DNA of 52,906 nucleotides, from the NCBI GenBank assembly GCA_902776765.1, contig CACYRP010000019.1, positions 1-52,906 of the forward strand, in the 5' to 3' direction. The notes beneath the pieces are model-generated. The model saw only the letters and a list, made by a program, of their open reading frames with translations. It was not told where the DNA came from and ran no database searches. This DNA is from Fibrobacter succinogenes (lineage in GTDB: Bacteria > Fibrobacterota > Fibrobacteria > Fibrobacterales > Fibrobacteraceae). Below are positions 8,490 through 16,741 of this stretch, in pieces. The translations under genes and the position numbers were made by a program. Within the stretch, counting starts at the first letter, position 1. Each line of letters starts with the position of its first letter.

Positions 8490-9791
8490 TTATCCCTCCT
8501 CGAAGGCGTCTTTTAGGATGCTTTGCATGAGTTGTTTGGTGGTGGTTTCGCGGGTGGCGATTTGGGTTTCGAGTTGGGTTATGGCTTCTAGATGTTTTTC
8601 TACGCGGGCGACGATTTCTTTTTGTTCTGCTAATGGGGGGAGTGGGGTAATGAAGTTTTTCAACTTTTCCGCATTTATATTAGATTGTCCTAGGGCATCT
8701 ACTTTTACTTCATTACACCATTCTCGATGAGTTTTAGAATTCAAAACGATGTTCACAAAATACGGACTTGATTTTATTGGTCTAAACTTTACAAGATATC
8801 CTGCATAAATAGTCTTTTGCGTCGACTCGAAAATGGCTGTTTTTCCAACCATTTCACGGCTATTCGTTCTGTTGAAAAGCAAATCGTACTGCTTAAGCAG
8901 ATACTTTTCCATTTCTTCATCATTATTTGTATAAACAAGTTTTTCCCAATCAATTTTCCCGTTTTGAATGTTGCCCATTCGCAGAACCGGACATTTTCCA
9001 GAAGGAAGCGATTTCGCGCTTGTTCCATACATAAAACCTTCGCATATTCCCCCGAGTCTTACCCATTTCCAGCCAGTTGGGATTTCAAAGGGGATTTCGT
9101 CTTTTGCGATGGGAGCAACTGTTTTTTTTGTGCTTTTGGTTTCTAATTTTTCCGCTTGGATTTTCTCAAATAATGCTTCAGCGTCGTAGTCGGGGTTGCC
9201 TTTTTGGACGGGGTGTTGTTTACGCCAATCTGCAGTGAGTTTTCCTTCTATGGCTTCTTGGAGGATGTTCTGACGGAGTTGTTTTGCATATTCCGTCTGT
9301 TTTTCGAATTCAGTAAAAAGTTCTTTTTGCTTTTCTTGTAGTGTAACAAACATCTCAGCCAATTCGCGTTGACGTTTAATAGGAGGAAGAGGAATTGAAA
9401 CGCCTGTGATATCTTTCATTGAAAGAGATACATTCGCAGCCCCTTTCATCAACGGGACAAGAACCGTATCTTTATAAAATTGAAGATATTGATGCAAATA
9501 GCGAGCATCCAATTCATCGGGATTATTCGGAATGACAGCACAAAGAATTGTTCCGAGAGCAAATTTGCCACTTTGGAAATGAACATTATTCAAAGACTTT
9601 TTGCCATGCCCAGAAGAGCTGACTAACGGAATGCAGACGGCATCGCAATCAAACTGATATGTTGAACAAGTCTTGCGTTCTACGGCGGTCACAACAAGCG
9701 GAAATTCACCAGGTACTGCACTCGCAATCCCTGTTGTGCCTTTGACAATTTTGCACACATCTCCAATCTTTACTTTCTTCCATTCGCTCAT
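8490..9791 (-). CDS. hsdS: Type I restriction-modification specificity subunit HsdS
   Basis: 433 residues with the usual two target-recognition domains. TRD1 covers about 1-135 and ends at ITGVSIPLPPIKRQRELA; a central helical conserved region follows (about 145-185, QLRQNILQEAIEGKL). TRD2 starts near WKWVRLGGICEGF and ends at NFITPLPPLAEQKEIVARVE, followed by the second conserved helical region (TTTKQLMQSILKDAFEEG). HsdS sets the two half-sites of the recognition sequence for both methylation and cutting. The recognised DNA sequence cannot be told from this. It follows the DUF1016 gene by 32 bases. No extra recombinable hsdS copy or inverted repeat is seen in the window. Confidence 0.93.
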   Translation of the reverse strand: MSEWKKVKIGDVCKIVKGTTGIASAVPGEFPLVVTAVERKTCSTYQFDCDAVCIPLVSSSGHGKKSLNNVHFQSGKFALGTILCAVIPNNPDELDARYLHQYLQFYKDTVLVPLMKGAANVSLSMKDITGVSIPLPPIKRQRELAEMFVTLQEKQKELFTEFEKQTEYAKQLRQNILQEAIEGKLTADWRKQHPVQKGNPDYDAEALFEKIQAEKLETKSTKKTVAPIAKDEIPFEIPTGWKWVRLGGICEGFMYGTSAKSLPSGKCPVLRMGNIQNGKIDWEKLVYTNNDEEMEKYLLKQYDLLFNRTNSREMVGKTAIFESTQKTIYAGYLVKFRPIKSSPYFVNIVLNSKTHREWCNEVKVDALGQSNINAEKLKNFITPLPPLAEQKEIVARVEKHLEAITQLETQIATRETTTKQLMQSILKDAFEEG

Positions 9792-9823
9792 TTTTCGCCT
9801 GCAATATTCCTAAAATTGATACC

Positions 9824-10930
9824 CTATTTTCTTTTATTACGTCTATTTTTGTGCAAAATGGGGCCAAGTTTATTTTCAATCTCGCTTGTTTCCGGGAATA
9901 CATTTTTTACTGCCGGAATAATGTTTGTCAGTTCATAAGTTGAAATACCAATAGGCTCTCGGCTGTTTTCTACAGTCCACTGAGCAACCACATCGTTTTT
10001 TTCGCTACAAATCAAAAGGCCTATAGTATCCTTGTCAACATCATCTTTTATAAGATGATTTACGGCATTACAGTAAAAATTGAGTTTACTTACAAACTCC
10101 GGTTCAAACTTGACGACTTTCAACTCTACAACAACATAACGACGTAATTTAAGATTATAGAACAGCATGTCGCATTCAAATTCGTCGCCATTGACAACAA
10201 AAGGAACATGACTACCCACAAAAGCAAAACCAGTACCCAGTTCCAACAAAAATTTTATGAGGTTTTCTTCTAAAGCCTTGTGCAAGTCGTTTTCTTCATA
10301 GTCCTCATACAAGGTCAGAAAATCAAGCTTGTATGTATCTTTTAGGATTTGCCTTGCACATTCACTATCATTTTTCGGCATCGTTAGCGAGAAATTATTT
10401 ACCGTATTTCCTTGAGTCTCGAAAAACTTTGTTTTCATCATGTTTACAAGCATAGCCCGGCTCCATCCATTTTCTTTGGTTTTCTCTATAAAGAACAGGG
10501 CTTCTTCTATGCTTTTGGACCGCGTAAAAATTTCCACGTGATGGCGCCAAGGAATGACAAATAGCGTTTTTTCCAATTCGTCACCAAGTTGGTGACGAAT
10601 TACAGAATCTGGAGCAAGCAACAACATCTTTTCAGTATAAAACTGATAAAAACGCTTCATATATTTTAAATTCGTTTCCGAAAATCCCTGAGCATCTGGA
10701 AAATCAGAGCGCAAATCTCGACTCAATTTTTCAAAAAAGCGGCTTCCATATTGTGCATCCATTTTTTTATTGGAGATATCTTTGCCAATATTCCAATACA
10801 ATATGAGCATTTCTTCATTTACAGCAATGGAAGCTTTTATCTGAGCAGACCGAATATTCGCCTTTAATTGACGAAGCCAATCACGATATTCATCGTTCAA
10901 AACTTCAATAGGATTTCTTTTATTTGCCAT
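9824..10930 (-). CDS. DUF1016/YhcG family PDDEXK nuclease
   Basis: 368 residues. The N-terminal DUF1016_N domain is recognised by AVNEEMLILYWNIGKDIS and YGSRFFEKLSRDL, followed by GFSETNLKYMKRFYQF. The C-terminal nuclease core has FECDMLFYNLKLRRYVVVEL with K next, the Asp and ELK residues of the PD-(D/E)xK fold. YhcG proteins are frequent in type I restriction loci; their exact role there is not settled. It overlaps hsdM by eleven bases and precedes hsdS, so it is an integral operon member rather than a neighbour. It may be an accessory nuclease active on incoming DNA. Confidence 0.88.
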   Translation of the reverse strand: MANKRNPIEVLNDEYRDWLRQLKANIRSAQIKASIAVNEEMLILYWNIGKDISNKKMDAQYGSRFFEKLSRDLRSDFPDAQGFSETNLKYMKRFYQFYTEKMLLLAPDSVIRHQLGDELEKTLFVIPWRHHVEIFTRSKSIEEALFFIEKTKENGWSRAMLVNMMKTKFFETQGNTVNNFSLTMPKNDSECARQILKDTYKLDFLTLYEDYEENDLHKALEENLIKFLLELGTGFAFVGSHVPFVVNGDEFECDMLFYNLKLRRYVVVELKVVKFEPEFVSKLNFYCNAVNHLIKDDVDKDTIGLLICSEKNDVVAQWTVENSREPIGISTYELTNIIPAVKNVFPETSEIENKLGPILHKNRRNKRK

Positions 10931-12356
10931 TAGAAAGCCCCTTTCTTAAATCGTTCAGCAATTCTTCGCTTGCCTTGAAGGATTCGTGGAGTTTCTGCAT
11001 GAGTTCGGCGGTGGTATATACGGTTTCTTCTTCGGGGACGGTGGGATTCTTGATGTCGAGATTGTAGCCGTTCTCTTCGAGTTCCTTTATCGAGACTTTC
11101 CAGGCGACATCGGATTTCTTGCGTTTGTTCCACCATTTTTTGAGCGGTTCGAATTCGGATTTCTGAATAGGCTTGGTCTTGGAATACGCCTTCATTCCTT
11201 CGGGCACCTTGTGCTCGTAATACCAGACATCCTTGGTCTTTTCGCCCTTGGTAAAGAAGAGAAGGTTGGTCGCGACGCTTGCGTAGGGCTGGAAAACGGA
11301 ATTAGGCAGTCGCACGATGGTGTGCACGTTGCACTGTGTCAAGAATTCCTTGCGGATGCGTTCCTTCACGCCGTCACCGGTGAGCGAACCGTCGGGCAAC
11401 ACGATTGCCGCGCGGCCACCGTCCTTGAGGTAGCGCATCATCAAAAGCAAGAACAGGTCTGCACTTTCTGTGGTGCGGAAAGAGGCGGGATAGTTCGTCT
11501 CTACGCCATCGCTTACGGAAGCACCGAAAGGCGGGTTTGCCAAGATGACATCCACGCGGTCTTTAGCGCCGATGCTTGTGTATTCACGGTTCAAGCTGTC
11601 GGTGTAAAGGATGTTCGGCACTTCGATATCGTGCAAAATCAGGTTTGTCACGCAGAGCATGAACGGGAGCGGCTTGAATTCCTGCCCACGAATGGTCGCG
11701 TTGAGTGTCTTCAAGTCTTCTACGGAATGAACATCTTGCTTGCGGATGTTCTCGATAGCACATGTCAAGAATCCTCCTGTACCACAAGCAGGGTCGAGTA
11801 CGCGTTCGCCAAGTCGTGGGTTCACGATTTCCGTCATGATTTCGGTGATGGCTCGCGGGGTGTAGAATTCACCGTAGTTGCCCGCACTCTGCAGGTCTCG
11901 CAACAAAGTTTCGTAGATGTCGCCAAACAGGTGGCGGTCTTCGGACACATTGAAGTCGATTTCGTTCAGCTTGTTCACCACCTGACGGATGATGGTGCCG
12001 TTTTTCATGTAGTTGTTGATGCCGTCAAAAATATCGCGAATAAGAATAGCGCGCTTGTTGCCGGTAGAAACGTCTATCTTTTTCAGGCCAGGAATCAACT
12101 TGTTGTCAACGAATTCCTGCAAGGCGTCGCCCGTCATGCCTTCGCTATCGGCAGCCCAGTTGCGCCATTGCAGTTTTTCGGGGATTACCGACTTGTAGTC
12201 ATCATCCAGGAGTTCCATTTCGGAATCCTTGTCGTCGATAATCTTGAGCGTAATCATCCAGCCCAGCTGTTCAATGCGCTGCGCATCGCCAGAAACACCC
12301 TGGTCTTTTCTCATGATGTTTTGCAGGGTCTTGATAATTCCACCGATGTCGGCCAT
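10920..12356 (-). CDS. hsdM: Type I restriction-modification methyltransferase subunit HsdM
   Basis: 478 residues. An N-terminal helical domain (about 1-150) is followed by the N6-adenine methyltransferase core. The AdoMet-binding motif is LDPACGTGGFL, and the catalytic motif is ILANPPFG (NPPF). YGEFYTPRAITEIM is also diagnostic of HsdM. With HsdS it methylates adenine at the recognition site to protect host DNA; with HsdR it forms the restriction complex. The ATG shares its first A with the hsdR stop (TAATG), a one-base overlap that couples the two. Length is normal for the family. Confidence 0.95.
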   Translation of the reverse strand: MADIGGIIKTLQNIMRKDQGVSGDAQRIEQLGWMITLKIIDDKDSEMELLDDDYKSVIPEKLQWRNWAADSEGMTGDALQEFVDNKLIPGLKKIDVSTGNKRAILIRDIFDGINNYMKNGTIIRQVVNKLNEIDFNVSEDRHLFGDIYETLLRDLQSAGNYGEFYTPRAITEIMTEIVNPRLGERVLDPACGTGGFLTCAIENIRKQDVHSVEDLKTLNATIRGQEFKPLPFMLCVTNLILHDIEVPNILYTDSLNREYTSIGAKDRVDVILANPPFGASVSDGVETNYPASFRTTESADLFLLLMMRYLKDGGRAAIVLPDGSLTGDGVKERIRKEFLTQCNVHTIVRLPNSVFQPYASVATNLLFFTKGEKTKDVWYYEHKVPEGMKAYSKTKPIQKSEFEPLKKWWNKRKKSDVAWKVSIKELEENGYNLDIKNPTVPEEETVYTTAELMQKLHESFKASEELLNDLRKGLSNGK

Positions 12357-14803
12357 TAGGCTACTCCTCTATAAATTTCATCTTCCAGTTCGCGCACAGC
12401 TTTCAGGTAATCCTGCTTGGTGCCGAACAGTTCAACAATTTCTTTCGGGGTCCCAAATTTAGTAATGGGGTCCACTTTTAGGACTGCAGTATCTTCAATA
12501 TTTCCGATACCCTCTTCAGCATACTTGTCCAAAAGGGCTTCCAGAACGGCACGCGCCTTGTCGCCATACTTGGTAAAGTAATTGCGTTTGCGGACGTTTT
12601 CGGCACGTTCCTTGCGCGTGAGTGCCGGAGCGTCGTATGCGATATGGCAAATCAAGTCGAAAATATCCAAGTCCTTTTTTATTTCTTCTTGCAAGTTTTC
12701 GGCGATAATTCCCTGTTTTTCAAGTTCCTCGATAATCGCCTTTTTCTTTTCGGCATTGTTCCATTCTTGCAAGAAGGTTTGCAAGTCGCGGTAACGGTCT
12801 AAAATGCCCTGGCGGGTAAATTCGCGGAGCGTAGTCGTAATGAGTTTGCCCGAAGGGTCGAGGAACTCCTTACGCTCATTTAATATTGATATCGGAACTC
12901 CCGCTACATAGACCTTTGAAGGCTTGTCCGCCACTTCTCCACCAGGAGGATTAGGTGTAGGATAAGGCGGTTTGTCCGGAAAGACAACTTCACTGCCCGT
13001 AACTGGATCAATCAGGTCTTCGGGAGCATCACCAGCCATTGAACTGTCCGCAGGAATCGGGTCATTCGGCTTGACTTCCTTGATGCGGATGGCTTCACCA
13101 TCGAACGCTGGATCAGAGAACAGGTTCGTCACGTTACGGAAATCCATTATCGTGAAGTAGAGTTTATCATATTCTTCATAAACTCTTGTTCCACGGCCGA
13201 TAATCTGTTTAAATTCGGTCATGGAGCCGATATTAGATTCCAGTACGATGAGTTTGCAAGTCTTTGTATCAGAACCAGTACTCAATAATTTTGATGTAAC
13301 CGCAATAACGGGGTATGGCTTTTCGGGATTCTTGAAATCATCAAGCTTTAGCCGACCTTCTTTGTCATCGCTGGTGATGCGCATGATGTACTCGTCAGAC
13401 CTTTCATGCCATTCCGGCGGAGCGGCTTTCCAAAGTTCATCGCGCATGCGGCTTGCGTGTTCCTGGTCAATGCAGAATACGATGGTCTTTGCCATGGGGT
13501 CGTTCTGCTTCAAGAATTCTACAATCCTGCGGGCAACAATCGGCGTGCGGTCATCTAGCACCAAGTTGCGGTCAAAATCTTTCGTATTGTAAATGCGGTC
13601 TTCAACGATGTTTCCGTTCTTGTCGCGTTTACCTTTTTCCGGCCGCCAACCTTCTAGGTCCACATTGATGCCAATACGCAAAACTGTATAAGGAGCAAGG
13701 AATCCGTCATCAATCCCCTGCTTCAAGGAATAAGTGTAAATCGGGTCACCGAAGTATTCCGAAGACGATATGTCTTTTGTTTCTTTCGGTGTTGCAGTCA
13801 AACCAATGTGAGTTGCACTCTTGAAGTAATCCAGAATTTTTCGCCAAGCGCTATCTTCGGCCGCACTCCCGCGGTGACATTCGTCAACAACTACCAAATC
13901 GAAAAAGTCGGGCGAGAATTCCCTGTATGCGTCGGCATCTTCATCGTAATTTGTAAGCCCCTGATACAAGGCCAAATAGATTTCATAAGCCTTATCAATC
14001 TGCTTATGGCGGACAATCGTCATTTTGTCCTTGAAAGGCTTAAAGTCTCCGCGCTTGGTTTGCGTAATCAGGTTATCACGGTCAGCAAGGAAAAGAATTC
14101 GCGGGGTCTTGCCCGGAACCTTGTTCTTTGTCCAGCCGCTTTTCCACAAACGCCAAATGATATGGAATGCAGTAAGCGTTTTTCCGGTACCGGTAGCCAT
14201 TACCAAAAGGATTCTGTCTTGCCCTTTTGCAATCGCCTCTACTGTGCGGTTGACGGCAATCTGCTGGTAATAACGCAGACTGTATCCTGAACTATCGACA
14301 TAATAATCTTGTGTCGCCGTGGATTCTGCTTCTGGAGAGTTGATACCTTTGTACCGTTTGTAGCAAGCCCAAATTTCTTCGCTCGTCGGGAAATGGTCCA
14401 GGTCGCGTTCTTCTACTGCGATAGGGTTCCCTTGGCTATCTTTCGGGCCGCAGTTTTCACGATAGCGAATCGAGAACGCATCGCCATTACTGCTAATCGC
14501 TACGGGAATATCCAGAGTCTGCGCATAAGAAAGAGCCTGTTGAATGCCATCGCTAACGTAATGCTTGTTGTCCTTTGCCTCTACCACGGCAATCGGCATA
14601 TTCGGCTTGTAATAGAGAATGATATCCGCACGCTTCTTTTGCCCGCGCACGACGGTCTTGCCCTTCACAAAAATTCGGCCATCGGTAAACGAAACCTCTT
14701 CGCGAATTTGCGTATCAAGACTCCACCCAGCATTGATAATGCCGGGCAAAATGAACTTGCTGACAATGTCGCGTTCGGAGAGGTCTTTCTTATTCACTTC
14801 CAT
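12356..14803 (-). CDS. hsdR: Type I restriction enzyme endonuclease/translocase subunit HsdR
   Basis: 815 residues from ATG 14803, with an AAGG site five bases upstream; an upstream in-frame TTG at 14821 has no such support. The N-terminal nuclease domain shows RADIILYYKPNMPIAVVEAK, with the Asp and E-x-K residues. The SF2 helicase motor follows: Walker A MATGTGKTLTAF, motif II VVDECHRGS, motif III LTATPKET, and motif VI QIIGRGTRVYEEYDK. The C-terminal ~150 residues are the helical part that docks on HsdM. The protein translocates DNA using ATP and cuts away from the site. It is first in the leftward island, with its promoter in the gap above 14803. Confidence 0.95.
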   Translation of the reverse strand: MEVNKKDLSERDIVSKFILPGIINAGWSLDTQIREEVSFTDGRIFVKGKTVVRGQKKRADIILYYKPNMPIAVVEAKDNKHYVSDGIQQALSYAQTLDIPVAISSNGDAFSIRYRENCGPKDSQGNPIAVEERDLDHFPTSEEIWACYKRYKGINSPEAESTATQDYYVDSSGYSLRYYQQIAVNRTVEAIAKGQDRILLVMATGTGKTLTAFHIIWRLWKSGWTKNKVPGKTPRILFLADRDNLITQTKRGDFKPFKDKMTIVRHKQIDKAYEIYLALYQGLTNYDEDADAYREFSPDFFDLVVVDECHRGSAAEDSAWRKILDYFKSATHIGLTATPKETKDISSSEYFGDPIYTYSLKQGIDDGFLAPYTVLRIGINVDLEGWRPEKGKRDKNGNIVEDRIYNTKDFDRNLVLDDRTPIVARRIVEFLKQNDPMAKTIVFCIDQEHASRMRDELWKAAPPEWHERSDEYIMRITSDDKEGRLKLDDFKNPEKPYPVIAVTSKLLSTGSDTKTCKLIVLESNIGSMTEFKQIIGRGTRVYEEYDKLYFTIMDFRNVTNLFSDPAFDGEAIRIKEVKPNDPIPADSSMAGDAPEDLIDPVTGSEVVFPDKPPYPTPNPPGGEVADKPSKVYVAGVPISILNERKEFLDPSGKLITTTLREFTRQGILDRYRDLQTFLQEWNNAEKKKAIIEELEKQGIIAENLQEEIKKDLDIFDLICHIAYDAPALTRKERAENVRKRNYFTKYGDKARAVLEALLDKYAEEGIGNIEDTAVLKVDPITKFGTPKEIVELFGTKQDYLKAVRELEDEIYRGVA

Positions 14804-15004
14804 GGGAAACCTTGTTTGCAAATATATATCAAAAATGAAGTGCGCAATATACGGAATTAAGGTGATAAAGGCAAATTTCAGAGAATTCTCCCCGGCCTAT
14901 TGACAGCCGTCGTTTTTGAAATTACATTTAGTGCACAAACGTTCATACGAACAAAATGTAACTTATTTTCTGTCTTTTTCGCATGTAGGCAGATGGAGGT
15001 AAAG

Positions 15005-15091
15005 ATGACATCAAAGACAATCGTTGTTAAAGATAAGGAAGTTCGCATCATAACGGGAGCTATGGGAGCAACTATACAATCCCGATTTTAA
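15005..15091 (+). CDS. Possible 28-residue small ORF or gene remnant
   Basis: An ATG with a strong GGAGGT site (five bases upstream) opens a 28-codon frame beginning MTSKTIVVKDKEVRIITG. Its start is reminiscent of the first strand of KilA-N-type proteins, but it stops at once and no continuation is seen in other frames. It may be a remnant of a mobile gene or a real tiny protein. The stop codon is directly followed by a perfect palindrome. The rest of 14804-15194 is AT-rich gap with nothing else I can support beyond the presumed hsdR promoter. Confidence 0.25.
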   Translation: MTSKTIVVKDKEVRIITGAMGATIQSRF

Positions 15092-15113
15092 ACCCCTCGA
15101 ATTCGAGGGGTTT
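15090..15113. terminator. Perfect 24-bp palindrome, terminator-like
   Basis: The arm AAACCCCTCG is followed by AATT and its exact complement CGAGGGGTTT, then AGG. It directly follows the stop of the 28-codon frame. The T run is only three bases long, so intrinsic termination would be weak; a protein-binding site is possible too. Confidence 0.5.
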
Positions 15114-15194
15114 AGGAAACAAGCTGTTGAAATAATCGCAATCAGAAGAAAAGATCCGTAATTTCAAGTGTAATCACACATTAAAAGACACACA

Positions 15195-15248
15195 TTTGCA
15201 TGCAAAAGTAATTATTCACTTGCATTTACAATCAAAAACAGGTATATT
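15195..15248 (+). promoter_or_regulatory. Toxin-antitoxin promoter with operator palindrome
   Basis: A good sigma-70 promoter is visible: TTGCAT (15220-15225), a 17-base spacer, then TATATT (15243-15248). A perfect 12-bp palindrome TTTGCATGCAAA sits just upstream at 15195-15206, and the -35 box repeats its half-site TTGCA. Antitoxins of the RelB/DinJ class repress their own operon through such palindromes, so this is the likely operator. The start of transcription would fall at about 15255, next to the ATG. Confidence 0.65.
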
Positions 15249-15255
15249 TATGTAC

Positions 15256-15528
15256 ATGAGTACCGTAGCAAAAAATTTTCGCATCGATTCTGAACTGAGC
15301 GATCAGGCAAGCAAACTCCTTGAAGGGCTTGGGCTTTCCATGTCTCAGGCGGTTTCGATGTTCCTGCGACAGGTGGTACTACAGCAAGGCCTCCCTTTCG
15401 AAGTGAAGTATCCTAAACGTTCCGGTGAGCTCCTTGACGCAATCGAAGAAGCTAAGCGTCTTGAAGCCGATCCCAGAACCAAACGCTATACGGATATGAA
15501 CGAAATGTGGGCGGATCTTGACAAATGA
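15256..15528 (+). CDS. RelB/DinJ family antitoxin
   Basis: 90 residues from ATG 15256 (MSTVAKNFRIDSELS); ATG 15250 adds two residues. The pattern matches RelB/DinJ antitoxins: an N-terminal ribbon-helix-helix (NFRIDSELSDQASKLLEGLG, then MSQAVSMFLRQVVLQQGLPF) that binds the operator and dimerises, and a charged C-terminal tail (EEAKRLEADPRTKRYTD) that wraps the toxin. No Shine-Dalgarno site is present; with the -10 box ending at 15248 the mRNA would start at or next to ATG 15256, so it is probably leaderless. The stop overlaps the toxin start by four bases (ATGA). Confidence 0.88.
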   Translation: MSTVAKNFRIDSELSDQASKLLEGLGLSMSQAVSMFLRQVVLQQGLPFEVKYPKRSGELLDAIEEAKRLEADPRTKRYTDMNEMWADLDK

Positions 15529-15806
15529 TTTACGAAGTTATCTGGACCAACAGTTTTAAGAAGGGCTACAAGCGTTGCCAAAAGCGCGGGCTCCCGTTAG
15601 AGGAACTCAAGTCCGTCGTCGAAATAATTCGGACAGATCAAGTTCTTGACGAAAAATATCATGACCACGAATTATCAGGAATATTTGCCGGAACAAGAGA
15701 ACTGCATATACGTCCTGACTGGCTTCTGTGCTACAGAAAGAACAATGGAATCTTGACGCTCACCCTCGTGAGCACGGGAACGCATTCAGACTTATTCGGG
15801 AAATAG
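15525..15806 (+). CDS. YafQ family toxin (mRNA interferase)
   Basis: 93 residues. The pattern is that of YafQ in the RelE superfamily: an N-terminal FKKGYKRCQKRGLPLE helix region, HDHELSG-like text (here YHDHELSGIFAGTRELHIR), then PDWLLCYR, and the C-terminal GTHSDLF, which carries the conserved catalytic histidine. YafQ binds the ribosome and cuts mRNA in the A site, which stops growth when the antitoxin is degraded. It is co-translated with the antitoxin. The pair lies just outside the defence island and may help keep it, but that is inference. Confidence 0.9.
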   Translation: MIYEVIWTNSFKKGYKRCQKRGLPLEELKSVVEIIRTDQVLDEKYHDHELSGIFAGTRELHIRPDWLLCYRKNNGILTLTLVSTGTHSDLFGK

Positions 15807-15863
15807 CTACTTCCCTACATTTTTTATAGATTTAAATTTATCACCCCATTTCCCGGAGACTTT

Positions 15864-16394
15864 ATGAACGAAACAATCAAGACTTTGCTCAACCGCAGGA
15901 GCATCCGTAAATTCAAATCTGACGCCGTGAGCAAGGAGCTCATTGCACAAGTCGCCGAAGCGGGCATCTACGCCGCAAGCGGCATGGGCAAGCAGGCCGC
16001 TACCGTGGTCGCCATCACGAACAAAGGACTGCGCGACCGCATCTCCGAAATGAACCGCAAGATTGGCGGTTGGGACGAGGGTTTCGACCCGTTCTACGGA
16101 GCACCCGTGATTTTGCTCGTCCTCGCGAAAAAGGAAATCCCGACCCACCTGTACGATGGTTCGCTCGCCATGGGGAACCTCATGAACGCCGCTTACAGCC
16201 TCGGGCTCGGCAGCATCTGGATTCACCGCGCCAAGGAAGAAGTCGAAAGCGACGAGGGCAAGGAAATTCTCAAATCACTAGGCCTAAACGCTGACGAATG
16301 GGTTGGTATCGCTCACTGCGCTTTGGGTTATGCCGACTGCGAACAGCCCGCAGCACACCCCCGCAAGGAAGGCCGCATCGTCTGGGCGGAATAA
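15864..16394 (+). CDS. Nitroreductase family flavoprotein
   Basis: 176 residues from ATG 15864 after GGAG. NRRSIRKF near the N-terminus is the FMN phosphate-binding arginine motif of nitroreductases, and YAASGMGKQAATVVAI, SLAMGNLMNAAYSLGLGSIW and GYAD complete the pattern. Such enzymes reduce nitro groups, quinones or flavins with NAD(P)H; the real substrate is unknown. It is slightly short but complete. It stands alone between the toxin-antitoxin pair and valS. A -10-like TATAGA is seen near 15826. Confidence 0.9.
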   Translation: MNETIKTLLNRRSIRKFKSDAVSKELIAQVAEAGIYAASGMGKQAATVVAITNKGLRDRISEMNRKIGGWDEGFDPFYGAPVILLVLAKKEIPTHLYDGSLAMGNLMNAAYSLGLGSIWIHRAKEEVESDEGKEILKSLGLNADEWVGIAHCALGYADCEQPAAHPRKEGRIVWAE

Positions 16395-16432
16395 TTATCT
16401 GGCGGAGTAATTCAAGCAAATTAACTTTTAGA

Positions 16433-16600
16433 GCAGTTGCATTTTTGCAGCAGCTTTTTTAGCCGGGGCGTTGCGGGCCGGCGACTGAGGGCCCGCTCGA
16501 AGGGGTAGCGGCCCTTCGGCAAGCTCAGGGACCTTGGTCCGCTGAGAATGCCGAAGGAAGCGAGGGGGATGCCTCCCCCACCATATCCAAAGCGTTTTCG
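16433..16600. repeat. GC-rich intergenic repeat with several hairpins
   Basis: This part of the 347-base gap before valS is far more GC-rich than the surroundings and packed with inverted repeats: GGACC-TT-GGTCC, CCCTTCGGCAAGCTCAGGG, CTTCGGC paired with GCCGAAGG, and GGGGGATGCCTCCCCC. No convincing gene is present on either strand. It looks like a dispersed non-coding repeat, not a protein gene. Confidence 0.5.
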
Positions 16601-16617
16601 CCAGCATTTTCCGCAAC

Positions 16618-16720
16618 ATTTCCTAACCACCAACCACTAACCACTAATTACTAAATTGCCGCTCCTTTGGCGCTTTTTTATTGCATTTCCTAACCACTAA
16701 CCACTAACCACTAACCACTA
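16618..16720. repeat. Two ACCACTA heptamer arrays upstream of valS
   Basis: Copy one (16618-16655) reads TTTCCTAACCACCAACCAC and continues with ACTAACCACTAATTACTAA. Copy two (16687-16720) starts TTCCTAACCACTAACCACT and has four near-perfect ACCACTA units. The second array ends five bases before the presumed valS -10 box. Relatives lie at 44752-44787 before thrC and, inverted, at 38854-38873. Confidence 0.7.
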
Positions 16721-16725
16721 TTTTC

Positions 16726-16731
16726 TATCTT
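16726..16731 (+). promoter_or_regulatory. Probable -10 box of valS
   Basis: TATCTT lies eleven bases before the valS ATG, which has no Shine-Dalgarno site. Transcription would begin within about four bases of the start codon. No -35 consensus is seen; that zone is occupied by the ACCACTA array. Confidence 0.4.
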
Positions 16732-16741
16732 TGGCGTCACT

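Noticed and set aside
10986..12359. Open frame of 457 codons opposite hsdM
   Set aside because: Follows the hsdM codon pattern in mirror; hsdM motifs are decisive.
14804..15194. Insertion sequence or integrase attachment site at the island edge
   Set aside because: No transposase, terminal inverted repeats, tRNA end or direct repeat pair could be found.
16618..16720. CRISPR or iteron origin made of ACCACTA units
   Set aside because: Seven-base units without spacers, repeated at other loci, with no replication gene nearby.
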